From Mumia sp. Pv4-285 (lineage in GTDB: Bacteria > Actinomycetota > Actinomycetes > Propionibacteriales > Nocardioidaceae): DNA of 64,000 nt. Made by a program: the position numbers and the translations under genes. The stretch spans positions 1,612,001 to 1,676,000 of the forward strand of contig NZ_CP162023.1 of NCBI RefSeq assembly GCF_041320275.1, written 5' to 3'. Below the pieces are notes generated by a model. That model made no database searches and was not told where the DNA came from. It saw only the letters and a program-made list of their open reading frames with translations. Shown here piece by piece: positions 1 through 7,060 of this stretch (the stretch's first letter is position 1; every line of letters starts with the position of its first letter).

Positions 1-2
1 TC

Positions 3-284
3 GCGTTCCGGACGGTGACGCTCGAGCGCCCCCGCTACGCCGCGTTCCGATGGATCAGCGACCATGCGGCGCCCGAGCCTGACGCCGAGTCCACGCTCGT
101 CGAGTTCTGGATCGACGAGCGCCCCGGAGGAGTGACCCTCCGGGTCGCGGAGAGCGGCTTCGCGTCGCTCGGCGGGACCGAGGACGATCGCCGCAAGCGC
201 CTCGCCGACAACACCGAGGGCTGGACCATCGAGCTCGCGATCGCCCGGGCGTACGTCGAGTCGGTCGCGACGGCGCAGGCGTGA
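3..284 (+). CDS. SRPBCC/AHSA1-like domain protein, 5' end cut by window edge
   Basis: The reading frame is already open at the left edge, so the true start lies outside the window. The visible 93 residues look like the C-terminal half of an SRPBCC (Bet v1/AHSA1-type) ligand-binding fold: alternating strands, then a closing amphipathic helix in which a GW and an acidic/hydrophobic pattern is visible. Its stop overlaps the GTG of the next gene (GTGA), so the two are co-transcribed. Pairing of an SRPBCC protein with an ArsR regulator is a common actinobacterial arrangement. The ligand is unknown. The family call rests on a partial sequence and context. Confidence 0.6.
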   Translation, partial: AFRTVTLERPRYAAFRWISDHAAPEPDAESTLVEFWIDERPGGVTLRVAESGFASLGGTEDDRRKRLADNTEGWTIELAIARAYVESVATAQA

Positions 285-604
285 GCGCTGGCGCGTCCCC
301 CGCGCCGGCGTTCGCGGCCCTGGGGGACGAGACCCGTTGGGCGCTCCTCGTCCGGCTGGGCGACGGGCCGGCCTCGGCCTCGTCTCTCGCCGCGGAGCTG
401 CCGATCTCGCGGCAGGCCGTCCTCAAGCACCTCGAGATCCTCCGCGACGTCGGGCTCGTCGAGTCGCAGCGGCGCGGCCGCGAGGTGCTGTTCCGTCCGA
501 TCGGCTCCGAGCTGAGCCGGCTCGGGCGTGACCTGCAGCGGCACGCCGACGCCTGGGACCGTCGTCTGAAACTCCTCAAGCGCGCCGCCGAGAACGGTGC
601 CTGA
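281..604 (+). CDS. ArsR-family winged-helix transcriptional regulator
   Basis: 107 residues, the usual length for ArsR/SmtB repressors. The N-terminal part has the typical 'ALGDETRWALLVRL' opening. It is followed by a helix-turn-helix around residues 32-55 ('ISRQAVLKHLEIL') and a beta-wing ('GLVESQRRGREVLFRP'). No cysteine metal site (CxC) is visible, so it is probably not a classical metal sensor. It starts at GTG overlapping the stop of the SRPBCC gene, and this pair is likely a self-regulated operon. The effector cannot be read from the sequence. Confidence 0.85.
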   Translation: MSAGASPAPAFAALGDETRWALLVRLGDGPASASSLAAELPISRQAVLKHLEILRDVGLVESQRRGREVLFRPIGSELSRLGRDLQRHADAWDRRLKLLKRAAENGA

Positions 605-632
605 CGACCCGGTCTCGACAACTCCTCGGAGG

Positions 633-651
633 ATTGGTTAGGTTTACCTAA
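633..651. promoter_or_regulatory. IdeR/DtxR-type iron box
   Basis: The 19 bases match the DtxR/IdeR consensus TTAGGTTAGGCTAACCTAA at 15 positions by my count. Within it is an inverted repeat, GTTAGGT and ACCTAAC (637-652), with a 2-bp spacer. It lies 22 bp before the start of a siderophore-interacting protein gene, where an Fe-loaded IdeR would block transcription. The family consensus is established; occupancy here is inferred. Confidence 0.75.
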
Positions 652-673
652 CTCATCCGTCCGAGGAGGACCT

Positions 674-1507
674 GTGGCCCGCACGAACCTGGACTCGACC
701 CACGTCGAGGCCCGCACGCCCGGCTTGACCACCCTGCACGTCCTTCGGCGGACGCAGGTGTCCCCGAGCTTCGTGCGCGTCACCCTGGGAGGCGGGGACG
801 TCGCCGACTTCGTCGCGCTCGGGTACGACCAGTGGTTCCGGCTCTTCCTTCCGGTCTCCGACACCTCACTCACGCGGGTCCCGAAGAAGCTCACCACACT
901 CTCGTACCTGAAGTTCCTCACCGTCTCGAAGACCGATCGCCCGGTGCTGCGCAACTACACCGTGCGCGCCTACCGGGCGGACGGCGCCGACGGGCCGGAG
1001 CTCGACGTCGACTTCGTCGTCCACGGCTCGACCGAGGACGGCACGGCAGGCCCGGCTGCATCGTGGGCACAGACCTGCAGCCCCGGGGACGCCGTCGCCG
1101 TCCTCGACGAGGGCGTGTGCTTCAACCCGCCGCCCGGGACGTCCCGCGTCGTGCTCGCGGCGGACGAGACGGGCCTGCCCGCCGTGGCAGGGATCCTGGG
1201 CTCGCTCGACGTCGACGCGGCCGGCCACGTCGTGGTCGAGGTCCCCACCGACGGCGATCGCCAGGACCTCGATGCGCCGGCCGGGATCGACATCACCTGG
1301 GTCGTCCGCGACGACCACGCCGCCGTGCCCGGTCGGGCGGCGCTCGCTGCCGTGCAGGCGCTCGAGCTCCCTGACGAACCGGCGTACGCCTGGGTCGTCG
1401 GGGAGTCCGGCCTCGTGACGGGCGCGCGACGCCACTGGGTGCAGGCCGGCCTGCCGAAGGAGAGCATCACGTTCGTCGGCTACTGGAAGGCGGGCAAGGC
1501 CCACTGA
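674..1507 (+). CDS. siderophore-interacting protein (FAD-dependent ferric-siderophore reductase)
   Basis: 277 residues. It has the SIP architecture: an N-terminal FAD-binding beta barrel with the flavin motif 'RNYTVRAYR' near residue 95, then a C-terminal NAD(P)H-binding domain ending in the family signature 'GYWKAGKAH'. Such cytosolic flavoproteins release iron from imported ferric siderophores by reduction. The GTG start has a strong GAGGAGGA ribosome site. An IdeR-like box immediately upstream predicts iron repression. No siderophore transporter is adjacent, so it may serve several xenosiderophore systems. A perfect hairpin follows the stop. Confidence 0.92.
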   Translation: MARTNLDSTHVEARTPGLTTLHVLRRTQVSPSFVRVTLGGGDVADFVALGYDQWFRLFLPVSDTSLTRVPKKLTTLSYLKFLTVSKTDRPVLRNYTVRAYRADGADGPELDVDFVVHGSTEDGTAGPAASWAQTCSPGDAVAVLDEGVCFNPPPGTSRVVLAADETGLPAVAGILGSLDVDAAGHVVVEVPTDGDRQDLDAPAGIDITWVVRDDHAAVPGRAALAAVQALELPDEPAYAWVVGESGLVTGARRHWVQAGLPKESITFVGYWKAGKAH

Positions 1508-1510
1508 GTC

Positions 1511-1546
1511 GTCGAGGCGCCCTCTCGGGGGTGAGGGCGCCTCGAC
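1511..1546. terminator. bidirectional hairpin terminator between convergent genes
   Basis: A perfect 14-bp GC-rich inverted repeat (arms 1511-1524 and 1533-1546) with an 8-nt loop lies 3 bp after the siderophore-interacting protein stop and before the convergent zinc-ribbon gene. There is no U tract, which is usual for actinobacterial terminators. Confidence 0.8.
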
Positions 1547-1561
1547 CCGCGGCTGGGAGCC

Positions 1562-1861
1562 TCAGTCGAACAGGTCGGAGAGCCAGTTCTCCTTCTTCTT
1601 CCGCTTGTAGCCGCGGTCGTCGTAGCCACGCTGCTGGTAGGAAGGCTGCTGGTACGACTGCTGCTGAGGGCGCTCCTGGTAGGTCGGCGCGGGCGCCGGG
1701 GCCGGAGCGGCTGCGGGCGGGGCCTGGGTGCCGGCACGGTCGATGATCTTGTCGAGCTCGCCGCGGTCGAGCCAGACGCCGCGGCACTCCGGGCAGTAGT
1801 CGATCTCGATCCCGCTGCGTTCGCTCATCACGAGGGTGGTCTCGTCGTTGGGGCATCTCAT
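1562..1861 (-). CDS. TFIIB-type zinc-ribbon protein (zf-TFIIB)
   Basis: 99 residues from ATG at 1861; a longer in-frame start exists but adds an unrelated Arg/Thr-rich stretch. Residues 1-40 form a zinc-ribbon module: 'CPND' near the N terminus, then 'DYCPECRGVWLDRGELDKI'. The second ligand of the first knuckle is Asp rather than the usual Cys (CPND instead of CPxC). The rest is a Pro/Ala then Gln/Tyr-rich low-complexity linker ending in a basic KRKKK patch and a short acidic-hydrophobic tail. Role unknown; the family may bind nucleic acid or protein. It follows a small same-strand gene by 4 bp and is probably co-transcribed with it. Confidence 0.8.
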   Translation of the reverse strand: MRCPNDETTLVMSERSGIEIDYCPECRGVWLDRGELDKIIDRAGTQAPPAAAPAPAPAPTYQERPQQQSYQQPSYQQRGYDDRGYKRKKKENWLSDLFD

Positions 1862-1865
1862 GGGT

Positions 1866-2090
1866 TCATCCTGCTGGGTCGGAGGGCCGCAACCAAGGGT
1901 CGTCCTCGTTGCTCGACCGCTGTGCCAGCATCGCAAGGACGGTGGGCTCCTCCGACGACAGCCGCTCGACCTCTTCGCCGCCGTCGCACCGGCACAGCGC
2001 GACGGTCGCTCGCGCGGAGGTCCGGGCCACGACTTGCCAGGTCCCGCCGGCGTCTTCCCAGCGCTCCAGCATCTCGATGACGTCGGTCAC
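1866..2090 (-). CDS. small conserved hypothetical protein, 74 aa
   Basis: A 74-residue protein from GTG at 2090. It has a compact alpha/beta pattern with 'WQVVARTSARATVALCRCDGGEEVERL' split over residues 14-41, then a Ser-Glu-Pro loop and a helix. I recognise this as a small actinobacterial protein type (W-x-V-x-x-R ... CDGGEEV) of unknown function, but no characterised family. It sits 4 bp upstream of the zinc-ribbon gene and 45 bp from a divergent gene. The only alternative readings of this stretch are unconvincing frames. Length and start are moderately sure. Confidence 0.6.
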   Translation of the reverse strand: MTDVIEMLERWEDAGGTWQVVARTSARATVALCRCDGGEEVERLSSEEPTVLAMLAQRSSNEDDPWLRPSDPAG

Positions 2091-2135
2091 GACACCATCA
2101 TGGCGCGGTCCCGCCGGCCGTGGGACCCTTCGAGC

Positions 2136-2522
2136 ATGCCGATCCCGACCCGCGTCGGTCGCTTCAACCGTGCCCTGCCCAACCGGCTGATCGTGCACGT
2201 CGCGCCGTTCGTGCCGGGCTTCGGTGTGGTCACGCACCGCGGACGGACCTCGGGCCGTGCCTACCGGACCCCGGTCGCGGTGTTCCGGCGTGGCGACGAG
2301 GTGGCCATCGCGCTCGTGTACGGGCCCGGGGCGGACTGGGTCCGCAACGTGCTGGCCGCCGGTGGTGCGACGGTGACGACACGGCGGCGCTCGATCGACC
2401 TGACGGCGGTCCACCAGGTCCACGACCCCGGTCGGCGACGCGCGCCGCGGCTGATCAGGCCGCTGCTCGGCGCGTTGCGCATCGACGACTTCGTGATCGG
2501 GGAGGTCGCCTCCGAGCGGTGA
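2136..2522 (+). CDS. deazaflavin (F420)-dependent nitroreductase-family protein
   Basis: 128 residues from ATG at 2136, matching the Ddn-like split-barrel family, which binds F420 or another flavin. The conserved block 'THRGRTSGRAYRTPV' around residues 31-45 corresponds to the family's GRxSG...RTPV phosphate/cofactor-binding motif. It is followed by 'GADWVRNVLAAGGATV', also typical. Members reduce enones, quinones or nitro groups with F420H2, or have unknown substrates. It is transcribed away from the zinc-ribbon pair and converges with lysG, 11 bp away. The exact substrate cannot be inferred. Confidence 0.8.
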   Translation: MPIPTRVGRFNRALPNRLIVHVAPFVPGFGVVTHRGRTSGRAYRTPVAVFRRGDEVAIALVYGPGADWVRNVLAAGGATVTTRRRSIDLTAVHQVHDPGRRRAPRLIRPLLGALRIDDFVIGEVASER

Positions 2523-2533
2523 GAGGCGGGAGG

Positions 2534-3409
2534 TCAGCGCAGGTGCAGGCCCGCACCCTCGCGTACCGCCTCCGACAGGACGGCGAGGGCGGGGGACTCT
2601 AGCTGGTACTGGTGCCAGAACAGCCTCACGTCGGCGCGGGCGTCGGCAGCGATCGCCCGGACCGCGCCCGAGGCCTCAAGGTCCGTCGCGTGGAGCGCAG
2701 GAAGCATCCCCCACCCGATCCCGAGCCGGATCGCCTCCCGGAACGCGTCCGACCCGGGCACGTAGTGGTGCGGCGGATCCGTACGGTCGCGGGTGACGCT
2801 CCGGACGAACCGGCGCTGCAGGTCGTCGACGCGATCGAAGTTCACGAAGGGAGCCCGGGCGAGCGACGCCGGCGACACTCCGTCGGCGAACCAGCGGTCG
2901 ATGAACGCGGGGCTCGCCATCGCGCGGTAGCGCATCGTCCCGAGCGCGGTGACGGAGCAGCCGGGCACGCGCTCGGCCTCCGCCGACACGGCGGCGAGCG
3001 CGGAACCGTCCCGCAGCCGTGCGAGGGAGTGCCGTTCGTCCTCGCGCTGGACGTCGATGCGCACCCGGTCGAGGACCGGCGCGACCGAAGGAAGGAACCA
3101 GGTCGCGAGCGAGTCTGCGTTCACGACGACGGCGACGGTGGGCGGGGTGTCCTCGGCACGAGAAGGACGGAGCTCGCGCACGAGGAGGTCGACCTGGCGC
3201 GAGAGGCGCAGCACCTCCGCGCCCTGCTCGGTCATGACGACCGGCCGCGTCCGGCGGACGAGGACGCGCCCGGTCGCCGCCTCGAGCGCCTTGACGCGCT
3301 GGCTCACGGCCGACGGGGTCACGCGCAACGCTGCGGCAGCAGCCTCGAAGCTACCTTCGTCGATGACGGCGACCAGCGTACGAAGCTGGTCGAGGGCAAG
3401 ATCCTTCAT
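2534..3409 (-). CDS. lysG: LysR-type regulator of amino-acid export (LysG/ArgP-like)
   Basis: 291 residues from ATG at 3409, chosen because AAGGAG lies 6 nt upstream. An N-terminal winged HTH (residues about 4-60, with 'VTPSAVSQRVKALEAATG') is followed by a periplasmic-binding-like effector domain. Length and the opening 'LDQLRTLVAVIDEGSFEAAA' fit the ArgP/LysG subgroup. These activators sense basic amino acids and turn on a divergently transcribed LysE exporter, exactly the arrangement here. The 70-bp AT-richer intergenic segment is the expected binding region. Confidence 0.88.
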   Translation of the reverse strand: MKDLALDQLRTLVAVIDEGSFEAAAAALRVTPSAVSQRVKALEAATGRVLVRRTRPVVMTEQGAEVLRLSRQVDLLVRELRPSRAEDTPPTVAVVVNADSLATWFLPSVAPVLDRVRIDVQREDERHSLARLRDGSALAAVSAEAERVPGCSVTALGTMRYRAMASPAFIDRWFADGVSPASLARAPFVNFDRVDDLQRRFVRSVTRDRTDPPHHYVPGSDAFREAIRLGIGWGMLPALHATDLEASGAVRAIAADARADVRLFWHQYQLESPALAVLSEAVREGAGLHLR

Positions 3410-3466
3410 TAAGTGCTCCTTCATCGAGGTAAGAAAGTTTAGCTGGACTGAAGGAGACAGGCTGCC

Positions 3467-3472
3467 TACCGT
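3467..3472 (+). promoter_or_regulatory. -10 element of lysE, leaderless
   Basis: TACCGT fits TANNNT and lies exactly 7 nt before the lysE GTG at 3480, the spacing expected if transcription starts at the start codon. No good -35 is seen, which is consistent with activator dependence on LysG. Confidence 0.55.
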
Positions 3473-3479
3473 CGAAGGC

Positions 3480-4094
3480 GTGGCAGATACATCGTCGGTC
3501 GTGGTGGCCGGACTTCTCACGGGCCTCTCGCTGATCGTGGCGATCGGCGCCCAGAACGTCTTCGTCCTCAGGCAGGGGCTCCGTCGTGAGCACGTCGGCA
3601 CCGTGATCCTCGTCTGTGCGCTGTCCGACACCGTGCTGATCGTCGCCGGCGTCGCAGGCATGGGAGCGCTGATCACCGGAGTGCCGGCGCTGGTCACGGC
3701 GGCACGCTGGGGAGGCGCGGCCTTCCTCGCGGCTTACGGCCTGCTGGCGGCGCGCCGGGCCGTCTCCGGCGGCCGGCTCGACGTGGACGACCGCGGCGCG
3801 CGGACATCCACCTGGGTCGTGGTCTCGACCGCGCTCGCCCTGACCTGGCTCAACCCGCACGTGTACCTCGACACGGTCCTGCTGCTGGGCTCGGTGGGCT
3901 CCTCGTACGGTGGCTCCCGCTGGCTGTTCGCGCTCGGGGCGGTGACAGCGAGCTGGGGGTGGTTCGCCGCGCTCGGGTACGGATCGCGCCTCCTGCGGCC
4001 GGTCCTCGCGCGTCCCGCGGCGTGGCGGGCCGTCGACGCGGGAATCGCCCTCGTGATGTTCTCGGTGGCGTACGCGTTGGTCCGCGGAGCGTGA
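3480..4094 (+). CDS. lysE: LysE-family basic amino-acid exporter
   Basis: 204 residues with about six hydrophobic helices. It opens with the LysE signature 'GLSLIVAIGAQNVFVLRQGL' and later carries 'TWLNPHVYLDTVLLLG', both hallmarks of LysE/ArgO exporters of lysine and arginine. It sits in the plasma membrane and relieves excess cytoplasmic basic amino acids. GTG at 3480 was chosen because the hydrophobic core begins 8 residues later and a TACCGT -10 box sits 7 nt upstream. It is divergent from the LysG-like regulator, matching the Corynebacterium lysG-lysE pair. Confidence 0.92.
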   Translation: MADTSSVVVAGLLTGLSLIVAIGAQNVFVLRQGLRREHVGTVILVCALSDTVLIVAGVAGMGALITGVPALVTAARWGGAAFLAAYGLLAARRAVSGGRLDVDDRGARTSTWVVVSTALALTWLNPHVYLDTVLLLGSVGSSYGGSRWLFALGAVTASWGWFAALGYGSRLLRPVLARPAAWRAVDAGIALVMFSVAYALVRGA

Positions 4095-4172
4095 CGCGCC
4101 GCCGGGAGACGGCCGTTGGCCGGGAGCGTTGCTACGCTTCCCAGACAGCACCGACGACGTACGAGGGGCCGG

Positions 4173-5855
4173 ATGTCAGCGGGCGAAACCGCGGAGGACC
4201 ATGTCCCGACGGTCCAAGTGGGCGACCGTCGGGCTGAACGCGATGCCCCGACGACCCGCGTCGCGACCGCGACGCCACAGCCGCTGGACGCGGAGGTCGC
4301 GGCGGTCGGCCCGTACCGGCTGAAGGGCTTGATCGGCTCCGGCGGCTTCGGTGCGGTGTACGTCGGACGTGCTCCGGGCGGTCAGCCCGTGGCGGTCAAG
4401 CTCCTGACGTACGTCGGAGACGGTGCACGCGAGCGCTTCGCGCGGGAGGCCGAGCTCTTGCACCGGCTCGGCGGCGCCGGGTTCCCTCGTTACCTCGACG
4501 GTGACCTTCGCGCCGCTCGGCCCTGGTTCGCGATGGAGCTGCTGGAGGGGGTCACCGTCGCCGACGCCGTCCGCCACGTCGGCCCGCTATCCGAGGAGAC
4601 GGTGGTCACGGCGGCTCTCGACGCCGCGCGCTCGCTCGGCCGACTCCACGACCTCGGCTACGTCCACCGCGACGTGAAGCCCGCCAACGCCGTCCTCGCC
4701 GGGCGCCGCGCAACCCTGATCGACGTCGGCATCGCGAAGGGTGAGCACGTCCACGACCTCACCACCACCGGCGAGATGATCGGATCCGTCGCGTGGGCCG
4801 CACCCGAACGCCTCGCAGGGGACCGGGGCACGACGGCGAGCGACGTTTACGGGATCGGTCTGCTCATCGCGTTCGCGTCCTCCGGCGCGATGCCGTTCCC
4901 GCGCGGCGACGATGCCGCGACGATGAGCGCGGTCGCCGAGGGGCGCAGCGACCTGTCGGGCGTGCCCGACGCACTCCTCCCGCTCGTACGCCGCACCACG
5001 GCCGTCGCCCCTGAGGCCCGCCCGCCGATGCGCGAGGTCGTCGCCGAGCTCCAGCGGATGGCGCCCGGCGCGCTGACCCCGCAGCGGCCGACCCGCACGC
5101 CCGAGGTGCCGAGCCCGACGCGGGTCGCTTCCGCCGTCGCGCCGACCCCGCGTCCGGTGCCAGAGCCGCCGGCGGCGAGCCCGCCGGCGCCGCAGACGGT
5201 CGCCGTACCCCAACCGACGCCACCTGCCGGCCCGCCCGACGGTCTGCAACGGATGTTCGACAACCGCCACCTCGCGCTCGCGCTCAAGGCGGCTCACGAG
5301 CGCGGCTACGACGCCACAGCGGTCCACCTGGTGGCGCGCGCGCAGCGCAGGACCCACCGCAAGGCCGTGAGGGCGCTCGACCCGGCTCGTGTGAAGGCGT
5401 CGATCTGGCGCCGCAACGGCTGGTGGGACGGCCAGTACGCAGGTCGTCGGCGGTTCCCCGACACCGAGCAGGGGTGGTCCCAGGAGCGGGCGATGGTCCG
5501 GCGGGGGTGGTGGCTCGACAAGGCGGCAGGCGTCCTCGCGCTCGTCGCGTTCCTCGCGGTCGTGGTCGGCAGCCTGACCGGTCAGGACGCGTCCGTGCGT
5601 GCGCCCTTCGGCTGGTTGCGTCAGATCCTGCCGGTCGTCGAGATCGGAGGACGAGCCATCGCGTGGGACCTGGTCGGCCTGCTCATCGCGGTCGCCGCGG
5701 CGCTCTACGGGGCAGTGCGCATCTCGCGCAACGCGCAGCGCGACCGCGGTGTCGGCGCGCCGCAGAGCATCCGCTTCGCGCCGGGTCTGATCGCCCTCGG
5801 CTACGCGGTCGTGGCTGCGGCGGGCCTGCTGGCGCTCCTCGGCGTGCTGACCTGA
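4173..5855 (+). CDS. membrane-anchored serine/threonine protein kinase
   Basis: 560 residues from ATG at 4173, preceded by GAGGGG. The kinase domain spans about residues 45-310: P-loop GSGGFG (55-60), ATP lysine K76, catalytic HRDVKPAN (165-172), APE (210-212). The magnesium-binding triad is DVG (184-186) instead of DFG. A Pro/Ala-rich linker (about 320-385) follows. Next comes a basic, Trp-rich cytoplasmic segment, then two or three transmembrane helices near 450-470, 490-510 and 535-558. The C-terminal membrane segments without a large extracellular sensor differ from PknB. The next gene starts 5 bp later and may be functionally linked. Confidence 0.92.
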   Translation: MSAGETAEDHVPTVQVGDRRAERDAPTTRVATATPQPLDAEVAAVGPYRLKGLIGSGGFGAVYVGRAPGGQPVAVKLLTYVGDGARERFAREAELLHRLGGAGFPRYLDGDLRAARPWFAMELLEGVTVADAVRHVGPLSEETVVTAALDAARSLGRLHDLGYVHRDVKPANAVLAGRRATLIDVGIAKGEHVHDLTTTGEMIGSVAWAAPERLAGDRGTTASDVYGIGLLIAFASSGAMPFPRGDDAATMSAVAEGRSDLSGVPDALLPLVRRTTAVAPEARPPMREVVAELQRMAPGALTPQRPTRTPEVPSPTRVASAVAPTPRPVPEPPAASPPAPQTVAVPQPTPPAGPPDGLQRMFDNRHLALALKAAHERGYDATAVHLVARAQRRTHRKAVRALDPARVKASIWRRNGWWDGQYAGRRRFPDTEQGWSQERAMVRRGWWLDKAAGVLALVAFLAVVVGSLTGQDASVRAPFGWLRQILPVVEIGGRAIAWDLVGLLIAVAAALYGAVRISRNAQRDRGVGAPQSIRFAPGLIALGYAVVAAAGLLALLGVLT

Positions 5856-5860
5856 CCGGC

Positions 5861-6469
5861 GTGGTGCGGTTCAGGTCCGGTGTCGGCGCGAAGCTGGTCC
5901 CGATCGTGGCGGTGGCGCCGGGCATCGTCGGCGTCGCGCTCGCGGCGGCGGTCATCGATCAGGGCGCGGTTCCCGATGACGCAGCGCTCCCGGTGCTCAC
6001 GACGCTCGCGGTCTCGGCGCTCTTCGGGACGGCGGCCCTCCTCGCCTCGCCCTCGCACCGCTGGGATCTCTCGCGCGGTGTGATCCAGCTCGGCGGTCGC
6101 GAGATCTGGTTCCGTGAGATCGAGCGCGTCGTCGTGTTCACCGGGTTCCGTGGATGGCGCGGGATGGCGTTCTTCGGTCCCGCCGGGCGGGTCCGTCGGC
6201 TCGGAGCGGACCTGTCCTTCGGGACGCGCTCCGCGCTGGGCCGCGACCAGTGGGTCGCCCTGCGTGCGCTGCTCGCTGCACCTTGGGCGCCTCCACTGCA
6301 GGCGTACGGACACGTGAGCTATCGCGCGATGGACTCGGAGCCTCCGCTGCGATCGGTCTCCGGCGAGGCTGCGCTCCGGCTCGTGGACGCACAGATCGCC
6401 TGGATCGACGCGGGGCGTCGGTCAGCGAGCACGGAGTCGCCGGTCGGGCGGTTCCTCACCGGGCGCTGA
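5861..6469 (+). CDS. hypothetical membrane protein, possible PH-like domain
   Basis: 202 residues from GTG at 5861, 5 bp after the kinase stop, so probably in the same operon. Two hydrophobic helices lie at about residues 10-30 and 42-62. A soluble domain then resembles bacterial PH-like folds, with 'LSRGVIQLGGREIWFREIERVVVF' split over 70-93. A C-terminal helix-rich segment ends in a Ser/Thr-rich tail. I do not recognise a named family. Adjacency to the kinase makes it a candidate substrate or partner, but this is inference only. Confidence 0.65.
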   Translation: MVRFRSGVGAKLVPIVAVAPGIVGVALAAAVIDQGAVPDDAALPVLTTLAVSALFGTAALLASPSHRWDLSRGVIQLGGREIWFREIERVVVFTGFRGWRGMAFFGPAGRVRRLGADLSFGTRSALGRDQWVALRALLAAPWAPPLQAYGHVSYRAMDSEPPLRSVSGEAALRLVDAQIAWIDAGRRSASTESPVGRFLTGR

Positions 6470-6486
6470 TTCGGACAGGCTCGCCG

Positions 6487-7014
6487 TCAGTCCTCCGCGA
6501 GCGCGGCGCGGCACTGCGGATCCTCGTCGGCGGCGCGCGCGAGCCGGGCGCCGAGGAGGGTCGCGGTCTCGGCCAGGTCGTCGACACGGTCCGGACCGAG
6601 GGTGTCGACGACGAGCGACCGCAACGACGCCTCGCGTACGGCGCGGGCCTGGGCGGCCGCCTCCCGCCCCTCGGCCGTGACGACGACGTCGGCGCTGCGG
6701 CCGTCTGCCTCACACGTCTCGCGGGCGAGGAGGCCGCGCTGCTCCATCCGTCGGGTCTGGTGGGAGAGGCGACTCTTCTCCCACTCGAGCGCGAGCCGCA
6801 GGTCGCGGGCGCGCAATCGTCCGGCAGGCACGTCGACCAGTGCCTCGAGGACCGCGTAGTCGGCGTCCGAGAGCCCTGTCTCGCGCGTGATCTCACGCGC
6901 CAGGTGACGCACGAGGCGCTCGTGCGTGGCCGCGTACGCGCGCCAGGCGTCGAGCGAGGTGTCGGTCGGTGTCGCGGTCACGTCCTCCACCGTACTCGGA
7001 GGTTGATGTGTCAT
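6487..7014 (-). CDS. MarR-family transcriptional regulator
   Basis: 175 residues. A winged HTH occupies about residues 45-115: 'LRARDLRLALEWEKSRLSHQTRRMEQRGLL' (split) is the MarR recognition region, followed by a wing with 'DGRSADVVVTAEGREAA'. The flanking helices form the dimer interface. ATG at 7014 is favoured because TAGCGC, a near -10, lies 7 nt before it. It faces the flavin-enzyme fusion gene across 46 bp holding a perfect inverted repeat, so it most likely represses both itself and that gene and is released by a phenolic or similar ligand. Confidence 0.88.
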   Translation of the reverse strand: MTHQPPSTVEDVTATPTDTSLDAWRAYAATHERLVRHLAREITRETGLSDADYAVLEALVDVPAGRLRARDLRLALEWEKSRLSHQTRRMEQRGLLARETCEADGRSADVVVTAEGREAAAQARAVREASLRSLVVDTLGPDRVDDLAETATLLGARLARAADEDPQCRAALAED

Positions 7015-7028
7015 CCAGCCCGCGCTAC

Positions 7029-7044
7029 GGTTGATCCATCAACC
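7029..7044. promoter_or_regulatory. MarR operator
   Basis: GGTTGAT-CC-ATCAACC is a perfect 7+7 inverted repeat with a 2-bp centre. It overlaps a -10 element TACGGT (7026-7031) for the rightward gene and the promoter side of marR. A further GGTTGAT half-site stands at 7001-7007 inside the first marR codons. Position between divergent marR and its presumed target makes it the expected repressor site. Confidence 0.75.
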
Positions 7045-7060
7045 AAACCTGGAGGACCGC

